Positions 45,259 to 55,062 of a DNA stretch of 64,000 nt are shown one piece after another. The DNA is from CAZZKJ01 sp964654695. Its GTDB lineage: Bacteria > Krumholzibacteriota > Krumholzibacteriia > WVZY01. How positions within the stretch are numbered: the first letter of the stretch is position 1; each line of letters begins with the position of its first letter. The position numbers and the translations under genes are program-made. The notes below the pieces were generated by a model that worked only from the letters and a program-made list of their open reading frames with translations, had not been told where the DNA came from and did not search any database. The stretch is from the NCBI GenBank assembly GCA_964654695.1, contig CAZZKJ010000004.1:49854-113853 (forward strand), written 5' to 3'.

Positions 45259-45780
45259 ATGTTGTCATTACTAAAATCCAACAAAGGCATGACCCTGCTG
45301 GAGATAATAGTAGCCCTGATCATCTTCGCCATCGGGATTTTGTCCATGGGCATGATGATTCCCTATTCGACACGCAAGATAACCCATGCAAAAGCCAGAA
45401 CCACGTCCGTCATGCTCACCCAGCGTTTTCTCGATGAAATCGTCGATAAAACATTCGACGAAAAAGAAGCCGACGGAACCCTGGCGGGGATAAACCCCGT
45501 GACGGCCCAGGATATGACCGCCCCCGGAATGCTTGGACCCGATGGTGGAGAAACCATAGATACTTTTGACGATCTCGACGATTATAACGGAGTCGTCCTG
45601 GATCCGGTGCCGAATAATGCCAGATTCAAGGCTGCCTTCTCAGTAACGTATTGCCAGGATAACGGCGATACAACCAGCACTTCGCAAACTTTTTACAAAA
45701 AAATCACAGTTCAGATCACTCCAGTAGGAGGCAATGAGCCGGTTTCCATTTCAACAGTCGTATCTTACAAGGGGCAGTAA
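45259..45780 (+). CDS. pilV: Minor pilin, PilV/GspI type
   Basis: A 173-residue pilin with SNKGMTLLEIIVALIIFAIGILSMGMMIPYS, the prepilin helix with a Met+1 and Glu+5. The body carries a FDDLDDYNGVVLDP loop typical of PilV-like proteins. Its stop is one base before the pilW ATG, showing tight coupling. It is part of the minor-pilin tip complex. Confidence 0.9.
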   Translation: MLSLLKSNKGMTLLEIIVALIIFAIGILSMGMMIPYSTRKITHAKARTTSVMLTQRFLDEIVDKTFDEKEADGTLAGINPVTAQDMTAPGMLGPDGGETIDTFDDLDDYNGVVLDPVPNNARFKAAFSVTYCQDNGDTTSTSQTFYKKITVQITPVGGNEPVSISTVVSYKGQ

Positions 45781-45781
45781 T

Positions 45782-48700
45782 ATGAAATCATTCTTGAGAA
45801 GCCGTAGAGGATTTTCACTCGTTGAGATTACGGTAACACTTCTTATTTTCGCGACGGTCATCGGTGTCATTTACAGGCTTTTGATCTCAAGCACGAAATC
45901 CGTCAGCCGCGGCAAAATGGCTGCGACCGCCGAGCAGAACCTGAGAGTCGGCATGGATGAGATGCTGAAAGATGTACGCCAGGCCGGCTACGGCATAGGT
46001 TCGCTTCCGGCCTTCACTAAAGCTGGCAGAAACCGGATAGCGTTCTGGGCCGATATCGATAACGACCAGCCCACCAACTTGATCGCTTATTTTGTCGGCG
46101 ACTCCACCGAACTCGCAAATACGCCCAACCCCAGTGACGCCTACTTGTATAGAAGAGACATGTCAAATATGACGGAAGAACCGATACCGATAGCCAAGGG
46201 AGTAAGGCGGCTCCGGTTCCAGTATTATGATGCAGACGGGACGGCCCTGCTCAATGGAAGCGGCGATGATGCGGTTGTTGAATCCGACACGACCGTCGCC
46301 GACATGAACAGCAATGGTCAACCGGATATAAACGATATTCGTACCGTCGAAATAAGCCTGGTGTTCGAAAACGGCACAGCGGATCCCAGGATTAATTACA
46401 ACAACGGCTACCTCCAGTACGAGCTCAATACCAAAGTCTACCCCATCAACCTGGACCTGCTGGCCCGCCAGGCTGTAACCGACAATCTGCTCGAAGTCGT
46501 CATAACCCCGGATCCCGCTTCCGGAATTCTCATAACCGATGAAATTCAATTCTTCGCGACGGCCCGTTTTGAAAAAGCGGGAACGATGGATGTTACAACC
46601 CTGAGCTTCTGGAACTCCAGCGACACTTCCGTTGCGACCATAGGTACTTTCATCCCCGGCTCGGGAACCGAAAACAATGAAGGGCTGGCCCTGGGCGTGG
46701 GTCCCGGTTTCACACGAATCTCATGCATATACAGGGGTATGCCGAGCACGAATTCGGTCATCCTGAAGGTAGGCGGTCCGGAGAGCAGGTTTGTCAAGAT
46801 AAATGGATCGCCCACGTACGCGATGATAGAAGGATCAGCGGGTACCGTGCTCCTTACGGCTGAAATAAACGATATTGGATTCGGTTCTGCGAATATCGTC
46901 GGAGCCGGTTACGAAGTGCCCTCAATTGGATTGAGTGGAGGCATGCTCGCCAGCGACGGTATGTTTGACTCCCCGGTTGAAAACGTCAACGCCATTGTCG
47001 ATGTATCCTCATGGACCGCGGCGGGAAGTCCTTATACTTTTGATGTCAGGGGCAGGGATGCGGATAACCCGCTGTCGTGGGGTCCGCCCGAATCGGCGAC
47101 GCTCGTAATCATGTCCAGCGACAACTTAGGACCGGTAGTTACAAACATGAACGCTGTACCCGGGCTTACAATTCCCGAAGGAACGACGGCGATCACAATT
47201 AGCGCCGATGTAGACGACAACTCTACAGGTGGTTCCAATATCAGCTATGCCGAGGCCTTCATAAACTCTATGGGCGCGGGCGGCAGCGGCGATCCGTTGT
47301 CACCGGCGGACGGGATGCTGGATTCGCCGCTTGAAAATATGACCCTGACTATCGATACATCCGCCTGGCTGGCTATGAGCTCACCCTACAGGGTGTTCGT
47401 AATAGGCAAGGACGCCTCGGGCAATTGGGGAAGTGAAAATTTCATGGATATCATCGTTACCGCCGGCGACACTGACGGGCCACTTGTAACCACATTGAAC
47501 GGTCCCGGAGATATAAACGCGGGACAGCCTTTTGTAACCCTGACCGGCATGGCAAGCGACGCTACCACCGGCGGAGGCAATGTCACGGCGGTCGAAGCCT
47601 TTGCCGACAGCGACCCGGGAGCCGGCAGCGCTACGCCGATGTCGCCCAGCGACGGCGTCTTTGACAGTCCGGATGAAGGTTTCAGCGGCGATATATCGTC
47701 CTTTCCCTGGCCTATTGGATCGACGCACCAGCTTTACGCCCGTGCCAAGGACGACGCCGGCAACTGGGGGCCCGAAAATATGGCAACCGTGAACGTCAAG
47801 TCAAGCATGAACGGCAGGGATGCGGTAGTCGCGCTGTCCAACGGCGATTTTGAAATCTGGCACGGCGACGGTGTCGGCGGCTTCAAGGGCAAAGACACGT
47901 ATAGTTCCGGAGTGCCTATAAATGACATAATACTCGCCGACATGGACATGGACGGCAATATCGACGTGATTCTCAGTTCCAGCTCGGGGGTGATGCAGGT
48001 ATGGCACAACGACGGGCTGGGTTCGCTGGGAATAGCGCCCTCTCAAACCATCAGTGCCGGATCTCCATTGTCTTCCCTGGTCGCGCATGATTTCAACGGC
48101 GACAAGATGGTGGATGTCGTCTGCACAACTTTAGACGGCAATGTCTTCTTTTATCAAAATGACGGGACGGGGATTCTCAATACATCCTCCTACCTGACAT
48201 ATAGTGGATCCCACTTGAACTTTATGTACAAAGCCGCCACTGCCGATATAAACAGCGACGGGCTTCCGGACTTGATAGTGGCAGGATCCACTTCGGACAT
48301 GTCCGTGCATGAATTCCAGCCGCTTTTGCATCCGGGTTCGGGAGGAGGAAACTGGAAAATTCAAAAACATCATCACTATGCCGGCAATATAAAAGAATTG
48401 TCGATAAGCGATTTCAGCGCCAACGGCTCTGCCGACGTCCTTTTGGCCTTAAACGATGTTACCAGCGGGATTCAATTGTGGACTGGAAACGGGTCAGGAG
48501 AATTTGCTTCTTCCCCCCTCCAGGTCTGGACCGATGAAATATTATCGATGTCGACGCACTACTACAATAATGATAATGCCCTGGATGTAATCCTGGGAAC
48601 GAGCGGAATCAACGCGCAGGAAATCGACGTGATACTGAATAACGGCACCGGCAGTTTTGATACGGTCAATCCCTACGTCGCCGATATCAGCGTTCCGGCG

Positions 48701-48886
48701 TCGGCGGTAGCTTTCGCTTTTCTCGATCAGGACGCAGATATCGATGTAGTAACGGCAGGGATATCCGCCGGCAGTTTGTATTCATTTTTGCACATGCCGA
48801 CCGATGAACTTACCAAGAGCCTGAATTCGCCTTTTCTTTCGGCTGATACGGCCATAGTGATCCGAATCGGCGAGTTGGGCAACTAG
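45782..48886 (+). CDS. pilW: Giant PilW-type minor pilin with Ig-like repeats and FG-GAP tail
   Basis: 1034 residues from the ATG at 45782 (ribosome site AAGGGG), against about 200-350 for normal PilW. Residues 1-240: pilin head with RGFSLVEITVTLLIFA and a PilW-like body. Residues about 330-670: three tandem Ig-like repeats of about 115 residues, each containing a DG-x-DSP-x-E motif. Residues about 680-1025: FG-GAP/VCBS-like repeats with D-x-D-x-D-G Ca sites such as ADMDMDGNIDV and ADINSDGLPDL, predicted to fold as a beta propeller. This could give the pilus tip an adhesive or lectin-like domain, a job usually done by PilY1. Confidence 0.88.
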   Translation: MKSFLRSRRGFSLVEITVTLLIFATVIGVIYRLLISSTKSVSRGKMAATAEQNLRVGMDEMLKDVRQAGYGIGSLPAFTKAGRNRIAFWADIDNDQPTNLIAYFVGDSTELANTPNPSDAYLYRRDMSNMTEEPIPIAKGVRRLRFQYYDADGTALLNGSGDDAVVESDTTVADMNSNGQPDINDIRTVEISLVFENGTADPRINYNNGYLQYELNTKVYPINLDLLARQAVTDNLLEVVITPDPASGILITDEIQFFATARFEKAGTMDVTTLSFWNSSDTSVATIGTFIPGSGTENNEGLALGVGPGFTRISCIYRGMPSTNSVILKVGGPESRFVKINGSPTYAMIEGSAGTVLLTAEINDIGFGSANIVGAGYEVPSIGLSGGMLASDGMFDSPVENVNAIVDVSSWTAAGSPYTFDVRGRDADNPLSWGPPESATLVIMSSDNLGPVVTNMNAVPGLTIPEGTTAITISADVDDNSTGGSNISYAEAFINSMGAGGSGDPLSPADGMLDSPLENMTLTIDTSAWLAMSSPYRVFVIGKDASGNWGSENFMDIIVTAGDTDGPLVTTLNGPGDINAGQPFVTLTGMASDATTGGGNVTAVEAFADSDPGAGSATPMSPSDGVFDSPDEGFSGDISSFPWPIGSTHQLYARAKDDAGNWGPENMATVNVKSSMNGRDAVVALSNGDFEIWHGDGVGGFKGKDTYSSGVPINDIILADMDMDGNIDVILSSSSGVMQVWHNDGLGSLGIAPSQTISAGSPLSSLVAHDFNGDKMVDVVCTTLDGNVFFYQNDGTGILNTSSYLTYSGSHLNFMYKAATADINSDGLPDLIVAGSTSDMSVHEFQPLLHPGSGGGNWKIQKHHHYAGNIKELSISDFSANGSADVLLALNDVTSGIQLWTGNGSGEFASSPLQVWTDEILSMSTHYYNNDNALDVILGTSGINAQEIDVILNNGTGSFDTVNPYVADISVPASAVAFAFLDQDADIDVVTAGISAGSLYSFLHMPTDELTKSLNSPFLSADTAIVIRIGELGN

Positions 48887-48901
48887 ACAAGGAGGCAATC
48901 A

Positions 48902-50986
48902 ATGTCGGAAGAAATAAGAAAAGCGATAGGATCCTCGCAGGGATCCGCGCTTGTAATCGCTCTTCTGGTTATCTTGAGTCTTTCGGTTCTGGTAACCGGT
49001 TATTCGCTCGTCACCAATACCGAAACGAACATTTCGAGCATGCAGCAGGTCGAAACCAAGACCTTCTACATCGCGCAGACCGCGATGGACAGGTCGGTCA
49101 AGCAGCTCTCGAATGCCCCCGGCTGGAGAGACGGCTTCACGAAGGTGCCGTTCGAGAATGGGACCTACGACGTTAAGCTGTACGATTCCTCGGATGACGG
49201 TGTCGGTATTTACGACCCTACTGTTCCCAGCAATTATATCAAGATTGTTGCAACCGGAGAGATGAACAACTTCAAGAAAGAAGTCGAAGGCCTTTGGGTC
49301 AATCCGCTTTCCGCATTCAACTACGCATATTCGGCAGGAAACAGGGTTCAATTGGACAACCACGGCACACCCAGCGCCGTCGTCACCGCCGACATGCACA
49401 ACAATTCCTGGCAGGGCGATATCATAAAACTCGACGAGGGAACGACCGTGTACGGCAATGTGACCGCGGTCGGAGATATAGTCGTGGGCGAGCCCAAAGA
49501 CGGCAACCCCTGCCTGGTTTACGGCAACGTATGGGGACAGAACATCGACATAACCACGAACAGCGAAGTCAGGAAATACGAAAACCTTAGCGAAATCGCC
49601 GAAGGCAGGGACTTGAACGGCGACAACGACACCAATGACACCGGGCTCACCAAGGGTCTTGCCGAAGTCCAGGGGGCTTCATCCGTCACATCCGGAGGAA
49701 CCGCTCTGGCCGACCAGGATACCGATATGCGCGTGGCCGCCGGCACCCAGCCGGTAACAGTGGGAGGGGAGGCCCCCGCGCCTATCATCGATCCCAGACC
49801 GGATTTTTCAAGATACTATGAACTAGCAACCGGGTCGACTACATACCCGCCGGGAATGAACCATGTTGCAACCCCGATCCCAGGCGACGGCGACGGTCAT
49901 TATTTCGCATCGGCCGCGGCGTTCACGAACTGGCTCAATTCGCTGGGTACGCAGAACGTTCTCTGCTGGAGATGCGCCGGCGACGGGCTCATCGATCCCA
50001 CGAACTCCACGCCTTGTCCCACATGTGCGGGTTCCGGCCAGGTCCAGGCCGTGGTTACAGCGGGCGTGATGTATATCGATGACGCTATGGTCGATTTGAG
50101 CTCATACGGCAAGAACATACTCATGCACGGCTCCATCGTCGTGGCACAGGGCGACCCCAACAACTGGCCTTCCAAGACGGTAACGGTTCCGGGGGGAACC
50201 GCAACCATAGATCATTTTCCCAAGGACGGCCGTTTCGTCCTCAAGGGCGCAACTCGCCAGAACTTCGAGCAGACGTACAGGTCGGACAATGAAGGCGGTC
50301 CGTATGTTTGGAACTACCGGGAAGTCTACACCGGCAGCGATAAGCAGACCTTCCCCGTATACGAACCTGAAGACGGGCATTTCATGCGCGATTTTCCATC
50401 GGTCATCACTCCGATAAAAACCGACATTCATCCGCGCGAGTCCGGCGGCGCCTACTATCAGTCGGATATCGGAGACGAAGTAATGACCATCCTCCAGGGG
50501 GTCATGTATTCCGAAGGTGAAATCCATATGCACGGCAGCGGAGGTTCAAAAGGCACTACTACATTCGATGAGACCAAGAACCGGAAGAGCGGAGATAGGA
50601 TCGATGAAAAGAAGATCGGTGTGGATCTCAATGGAGATGGAGACAGCAAAGACAAGGTAAGGGTATCTGATATTACCACCGTTCCGGTAATTCCCGCCGG
50701 TGGCGGCAAGTTCAATATCGATCTGGACATCAGCGGCACTCTCGAAGTGCTGACCATGGGAATGGATTACAACGGGTTCTTCACGAGCAACGGCTACGAG
50801 TATCCCGTGCTTCTCTATCACGAAGGTATTCTGCTCGGACAGAAACTTCACACATGCGAACATTACTTGATTATTTTCGATCCCTTGATAGCAGGCTCCG
50901 GGATTCCCTTCGGATTCGATATCAACTTTGGTTCCGAAAAAGGTTACCGCGGTCTCGTGTCCTGGCGTGAAAATACTACAGATTAG
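48902..50986 (+). CDS. pilX: Large PilX-type pilus tip protein with DnaJ-like Cys cluster
   Basis: A 694-residue protein whose N-terminus (SALVIALLVILSLSVLVTGYSLVTNTE) is the PilX prepilin-like helix. The rest is extracellular, Asn/Gly-rich beta structure (a DMHNNSWQGDIIKLDEGT region resembles a right-handed helix). Around residues 354-380 lie two C-x-x-C-x-G-x-G motifs, CWRCAGDG and CPTCAGSG, the half-site of a DnaJ-type zinc finger, an odd feature for a pilus protein. It ends the operon and is followed by a strong hairpin. Domains beyond the pilin helix are not otherwise recognised. Confidence 0.85.
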   Translation: MSEEIRKAIGSSQGSALVIALLVILSLSVLVTGYSLVTNTETNISSMQQVETKTFYIAQTAMDRSVKQLSNAPGWRDGFTKVPFENGTYDVKLYDSSDDGVGIYDPTVPSNYIKIVATGEMNNFKKEVEGLWVNPLSAFNYAYSAGNRVQLDNHGTPSAVVTADMHNNSWQGDIIKLDEGTTVYGNVTAVGDIVVGEPKDGNPCLVYGNVWGQNIDITTNSEVRKYENLSEIAEGRDLNGDNDTNDTGLTKGLAEVQGASSVTSGGTALADQDTDMRVAAGTQPVTVGGEAPAPIIDPRPDFSRYYELATGSTTYPPGMNHVATPIPGDGDGHYFASAAAFTNWLNSLGTQNVLCWRCAGDGLIDPTNSTPCPTCAGSGQVQAVVTAGVMYIDDAMVDLSSYGKNILMHGSIVVAQGDPNNWPSKTVTVPGGTATIDHFPKDGRFVLKGATRQNFEQTYRSDNEGGPYVWNYREVYTGSDKQTFPVYEPEDGHFMRDFPSVITPIKTDIHPRESGGAYYQSDIGDEVMTILQGVMYSEGEIHMHGSGGSKGTTTFDETKNRKSGDRIDEKKIGVDLNGDGDSKDKVRVSDITTVPVIPAGGGKFNIDLDISGTLEVLTMGMDYNGFFTSNGYEYPVLLYHEGILLGQKLHTCEHYLIIFDPLIAGSGIPFGFDINFGSEKGYRGLVSWRENTTD

Positions 50987-50995
50987 TAATTCAAC

Positions 50996-52249
50996 TTACC
51001 GCAGGCTCTTTGGTACCATGTCCTCCTTTAGGAGGGCATGGTACACTCCAATGTATTTCTTTCTTTCCCTGCTCCATCTATAGGTTTCGTACACGTTCGA
51101 AGCTTCTGCCGTTCTGCGGGCGAGTTCATCGGGATGGGCGAAGGAGTGGAATAGTTTTTCGGCCAGGTCCTCCCAGTTTCCGGGTTCGAAATAAAGCAGA
51201 GAGTCATCAGGAAAATATGAAGCTACGGCATCGAGCCTGGACGCGATAACCGGCAGGCCCAGAGCAAGATATTCGAACATCTTATTGGTATGAACCAGGA
51301 CCGAATATGGATTCTTCTTCATTGGAACTATACCGACATCGGCGGTAAGAATTTCTTCAACCATATTTTCAAAAGGAACGAAGCCGAGGTAGTTCACATT
51401 GTCGGCAACCTTGAGCTCTGCTGCCAAATCGAGGACTTCGCCGATATAGGACCCCTTTCCCAGGAATCGGAACCGAACACCCGGCACCCTCTCCTTTACA
51501 TGTGCGACGGCCTTGATAATAAGATCGATCCCATAGCGTTTCTCTATGGCTCCATGACAAAATACCCTGAAGATGCCTTTCCTTCTTTCTTCCTTTTTTG
51601 CATGTTCGATTCTATCGGCGAGATGATTAAATTTCTCCGGAAGAAAGATATCATCATCGGGGACATTTACTATCACTGTTATCCTGTTTATATCAGCGCC
51701 CCGCCTGCCGAAATTATCCCTCATATCTCTTGTTACCGTCAGCACCCTGTCGGCGAATTTCAAACTGATCTTTTCCACCCATTTTAAAACGCAAATAACT
51801 GCCGGAACGTACCAACCGGTAAACATGGTGGCAAAAAGCTCGGGGACCGGTTCATGCATATGCAGCACTATCTTGGCGCCCGTGAGCTTGGGTATGAGCG
51901 CGGTGAATACGAGCGCATCCGGCATCGTGTTCACCTGAACTGCATGGAAACGTCTCCGAATATGCAGCAGAAACAGCTTTATCGACGCCAAAATAAAAAA
52001 AGCGTTGTATTCGAAAATATAGCGGCCGATTCTGCCTCGCTTATGCCCTATCGGCATACGGTAAACACGTACTCCATCTATGGTTTCATTCGCCGATTCC
52101 TTTTCGCCGCGAAGACATATAACGCTGACATCGAATTCCTCGCCGACAAGGGCCTGAGCTTCCCTTCTGACATTCAGCTCTGAGGGATAAAAACTATGCC
52201 TTACAATGCAGACTCTTATTTTTTTGGCTCTATGCGGATCTTTAGTCAC
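50996..52249 (-). CDS. Glycosyltransferase family 4 protein
   Basis: A 417-residue GT-B enzyme with N-terminal RHSFYPSELNVRREAQAL and a C-terminal donor domain (VFCHGAIEKRYGIDLIIKA near residue 230, GIVPMKKNPYSVLVHTNKMFEYLALGLPVIAS near residue 305). It belongs to the polysaccharide cluster and overlaps the next glycosyltransferase by four bases (ATGA). Its C-terminal codons form a 14-bp hairpin. Sugar specificity unknown. Confidence 0.9.
   Translation of the reverse strand: MTKDPHRAKKIRVCIVRHSFYPSELNVRREAQALVGEEFDVSVICLRGEKESANETIDGVRVYRMPIGHKRGRIGRYIFEYNAFFILASIKLFLLHIRRRFHAVQVNTMPDALVFTALIPKLTGAKIVLHMHEPVPELFATMFTGWYVPAVICVLKWVEKISLKFADRVLTVTRDMRDNFGRRGADINRITVIVNVPDDDIFLPEKFNHLADRIEHAKKEERRKGIFRVFCHGAIEKRYGIDLIIKAVAHVKERVPGVRFRFLGKGSYIGEVLDLAAELKVADNVNYLGFVPFENMVEEILTADVGIVPMKKNPYSVLVHTNKMFEYLALGLPVIASRLDAVASYFPDDSLLYFEPGNWEDLAEKLFHSFAHPDELARRTAEASNVYETYRWSRERKKYIGVYHALLKEDMVPKSLR
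51013..51044. terminator. Strong hairpin between convergent pilX and glycosyltransferase genes
   Basis: GTACCATG-T-CCTCC / TTTA loop / GGAGG-G-CATGGTAC: 13 Watson-Crick pairs plus one T-G across a four-base loop, lying inside the last codons of the minus-strand gene and 26 bp after the pilX stop. There is no T-run on either side, so it may end transcripts weakly, protect mRNA ends or act as a Rho-independent pause. Confidence 0.5.
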
Positions 52250-53232
52250 CGCTTGTTCCTCTCCAGAATTTCATCATAGATATCCAAAAGTCTTTTCGCG
52301 GTATTAGTCAATGAATAAATCATCATCCTGTCGCGCGAGTCAACCCTGGAGAAGTTCTGCAGGCACTGTACGACGGCGTCGGCTATTTTTTCCGGATCGG
52401 GAGGAACGACGGCGCATCCGTCTATGCCTTGGAGCATTTTCCTTGCGTCTCCAACATCGGTGCTGATAACCGGCACGTTGCACGCAAGCGCTTCGCGTAT
52501 TGTTACAGGAGAAGCTTCGAATGAAGATGTCATCAGCATAAGATTTGAAGCATTGATATACAACGGCACCTTTTCGTGTTCGACATTATCCAGGCACATC
52601 AGCTTGATGGCGCCAAACTTTGCATCAACCCCATCGACGGCGGCTTTTGCAAGACCGAACCGCTTTTCAGGCCTGGTTTTTGACGACGGAAAAAGCACGC
52701 AATACCCGGACTTGTCGATGCCAAGGATGCTTCTGGCTTCTCCGCGGTCGCGGGGTGAAAAAAGATCGGTATCAATACCGCTCGGCAGGGTGTATGCGTT
52801 GGCCCGTCCGAGCGATCTTTTGAGAATGTCCGCGACACAAATAACGGCATCCATTCTTCGCGCTACGAAGCGTTTGAACCTGCGGGAGTAGGCAAGCAGC
52901 TTGACCGCGGCGTCCTCGCGTATAATCCGGGAATCACGCGCTATCTCGCCTTCATGAAAGGTCCAAACAACCGGGGTTCTTTTCTGAAATCCAGCGATAA
53001 AACCGCAGAACGAATGGTGAACGTGAATGATGTCGTAATGAAGTTTTTTTAAAGCCGACAGCATCATGAAAGGCGATCTAAAATAATTCAACTTGTTTTG
53101 CGCTCCATTGATAAACAGCACATCCACATCGCATCCGGCTTGCCGGAGCGCGCGGACTTCATCCCGAACAAATGAACCGTAAAAAGGCATTCTCTCAAAG
53201 GGATACATATTAGTGAAAACCAGTATTCTCAT
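52246..53232 (-). CDS. Glycosyltransferase family 4 protein
   Basis: A 328-residue GT-B enzyme, short for the family. N-terminus NMYPFERMPFYGSFVRDEVRAL and a donor domain with LFPSSKTRPEKRFGLAK near residue 188 and SSFEASPVTIREALACNVPVISTDVG near residue 233 with the E-x7-E pattern. Part of the polysaccharide cluster, overlapping its downstream neighbour by four bases. Confidence 0.9.
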   Translation of the reverse strand: MRILVFTNMYPFERMPFYGSFVRDEVRALRQAGCDVDVLFINGAQNKLNYFRSPFMMLSALKKLHYDIIHVHHSFCGFIAGFQKRTPVVWTFHEGEIARDSRIIREDAAVKLLAYSRRFKRFVARRMDAVICVADILKRSLGRANAYTLPSGIDTDLFSPRDRGEARSILGIDKSGYCVLFPSSKTRPEKRFGLAKAAVDGVDAKFGAIKLMCLDNVEHEKVPLYINASNLMLMTSSFEASPVTIREALACNVPVISTDVGDARKMLQGIDGCAVVPPDPEKIADAVVQCLQNFSRVDSRDRMMIYSLTNTAKRLLDIYDEILERNKR

Positions 53233-53249
53233 GATTCCGATAGATTCTC

Positions 53250-55061
53250 TCAGTGCGGGCGCCAGCGGCCGGGATTGACCTGGCCGGGATTGGAAAACAG
53301 CAGCGAATTGATTACGGTTTTATATGATTTATAGTAAGTCTCCAGGCACTGCTTCGCCATCGTTTCATGTATTTCCTCCACGGAATTATCAGCGCTGGTA
53401 ACATGCCATGATTTGGTTTCAGCCAGCTGCATGAACATTTCCCTGGAATCGCGAATATGCGATGTCTCCCCCTCATCAGGTTTTCTCTCCAGCGCGTCGC
53501 GCTCGTTCACATCGAGTACGAACACCATGTCGGGGCTGGGAGAGAGTCTCTCAAGGATTTTGAGAGCAGCCGGCGGGTTATTGACACCGCCCGCGGACGA
53601 TACGGCAAAGTCCACAACCGCGTCGCCGATGTATCGATCGCAGACCACAATCCGCCCGGCGGCCAGGTGAATACGCGTCTTAATACAAAAGGTCCATGCC
53701 ATGTCCAGAGAATAGAGCACGGAATAGAAAAACCTCAGCAGCGGATTGCGCAGAGCATCTCTCCTGCGGAGGACTCTTTCGGCCTCGGTGCCGCCGCCGG
53801 TTTTGCCGCCTGCATTCTTCCTCCCGCTTTTTTTGATACCGGCATGTATCCCCGCAGCCTGCCTGATGAAAAAAGCGATAAAAGAAGATGAACCTCCGCG
53901 GAACCACAGGGCTTTATTTCTCAAATCGCAAGTCCGGAGGACCCTCATCAGTAGACCGGTCTGGGTGGTTTTTCCCGATCCGTCACATCCGCTCATAACC
54001 ATCAGAAAAGGTCTTTGGCTTCTTATCCTGAGCTTCCAGCGAACGGCCCACAGCAAGGTTTTTATCCAATCGCATATCCGGGTTGGAACGCTCCTGGATG
54101 GATCGGTGAAGATCTTTTTGTAATAAACCAGCTTATTGGTCCAAAAAGGGATTTTGAGCGGTACAGGTGATGAAAAAATTGCTCCGTTCATAAGCAGGCG
54201 CGTTGTGAAATCCCTTCGCTCCGGAGAGCGCCGGTCGGTTTCGGCGCTGCCGCCGGCATTGAGAGGTTCGCCAAAAAGCCGCTCCCAAGCACGGTCGAAC
54301 AACTCCAGCGCGGCATAGAACCCGTCTTTCCAGCCGAATTTTGCAGCATCTGCCGCCGCGGCTCCGACAGGATTGTCGAGGTTCCGAAGTGCATGTGCCG
54401 TAAGAAACATATTCCACAAAGTCAGTTCCTTGTCTTCGTAAAACCAGTGGGCCAGCGTTATCAACAGGGATTCTTTAGCCCCCGGAATGATCACTTCTGG
54501 ATCCTCGGGCGAAGGCCGGGAAAACCGCCAGATCGACTCAGGATCCACAAAAGGCACACCCCAACCGACAGTTTCATGCAAATGAAACGTATAATGGAAC
54601 CCGTCGCCGCCGAATCTGCGGAATAAAAATTTTGAGGGCTCCTCCGTATTTAGAAGCTCCGCATAGCCGAGTTTATGAAGAAGTTTTCTTGCATCATCAC
54701 CTCTTCCCGGAGAAACAAGAACATCGAGATTGCTGCTCCAATATGGAAACGCAGGATAAAGGCCGGTGGATTTGATCAAGACCGTGCGGATTTCGCGATC
54801 TATGAACGCCGTCCGCACCCGTTCGAATTCATTTCTCATTTTTTCGGCGGCTTCGATTTCATCGGGCAAACGCCTGCCGAAATGAGCCGAAACAATTTCA
54901 GCGCCAAATTTTTTTTGGAGAGCGCACAACGGAATCTTGTTTGCGGAAAGACAGCGGGCCAGAACCTCACCGTCCTCGGTTTTAACCCCTTCCCAGGGGA
55001 CGCCATTCCACGGATTGGATATACGGGCCGATTTCAACAGGATTTCCCTGCCTGACGCCAT
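53250..55061 (-). CDS. Fusion of a nucleotidyltransferase-like domain and a thymidylate-kinase-like P-loop kinase
   Basis: About 603 residues from the ATG at 55061 (GGAG six bases upstream). Residues about 85-300: an uncharacterised nucleotidyltransferase domain with VLIKSTGLYPAFPYWSSNLDVLVSPG, where the acidic pair in a pocket of this family (D-x-D/D-x-L) appears as SNLDVLV. Residues about 355-590: P-loop kinase with SGCDGSGKTT (Walker A), a DRYIGDAVVD motif like the thymidylate-kinase DRY, and a lid with ERKPDE. It probably phosphorylates or activates a sugar-linked substrate rather than dTMP, judged by its place in a polysaccharide locus. The substrate is not known. Confidence 0.82.
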   Translation of the reverse strand: MASGREILLKSARISNPWNGVPWEGVKTEDGEVLARCLSANKIPLCALQKKFGAEIVSAHFGRRLPDEIEAAEKMRNEFERVRTAFIDREIRTVLIKSTGLYPAFPYWSSNLDVLVSPGRGDDARKLLHKLGYAELLNTEEPSKFLFRRFGGDGFHYTFHLHETVGWGVPFVDPESIWRFSRPSPEDPEVIIPGAKESLLITLAHWFYEDKELTLWNMFLTAHALRNLDNPVGAAAADAAKFGWKDGFYAALELFDRAWERLFGEPLNAGGSAETDRRSPERRDFTTRLLMNGAIFSSPVPLKIPFWTNKLVYYKKIFTDPSRSVPTRICDWIKTLLWAVRWKLRIRSQRPFLMVMSGCDGSGKTTQTGLLMRVLRTCDLRNKALWFRGGSSSFIAFFIRQAAGIHAGIKKSGRKNAGGKTGGGTEAERVLRRRDALRNPLLRFFYSVLYSLDMAWTFCIKTRIHLAAGRIVVCDRYIGDAVVDFAVSSAGGVNNPPAALKILERLSPSPDMVFVLDVNERDALERKPDEGETSHIRDSREMFMQLAETKSWHVTSADNSVEEIHETMAKQCLETYYKSYKTVINSLLFSNPGQVNPGRWRPH

Positions 55062-55062
55062 G

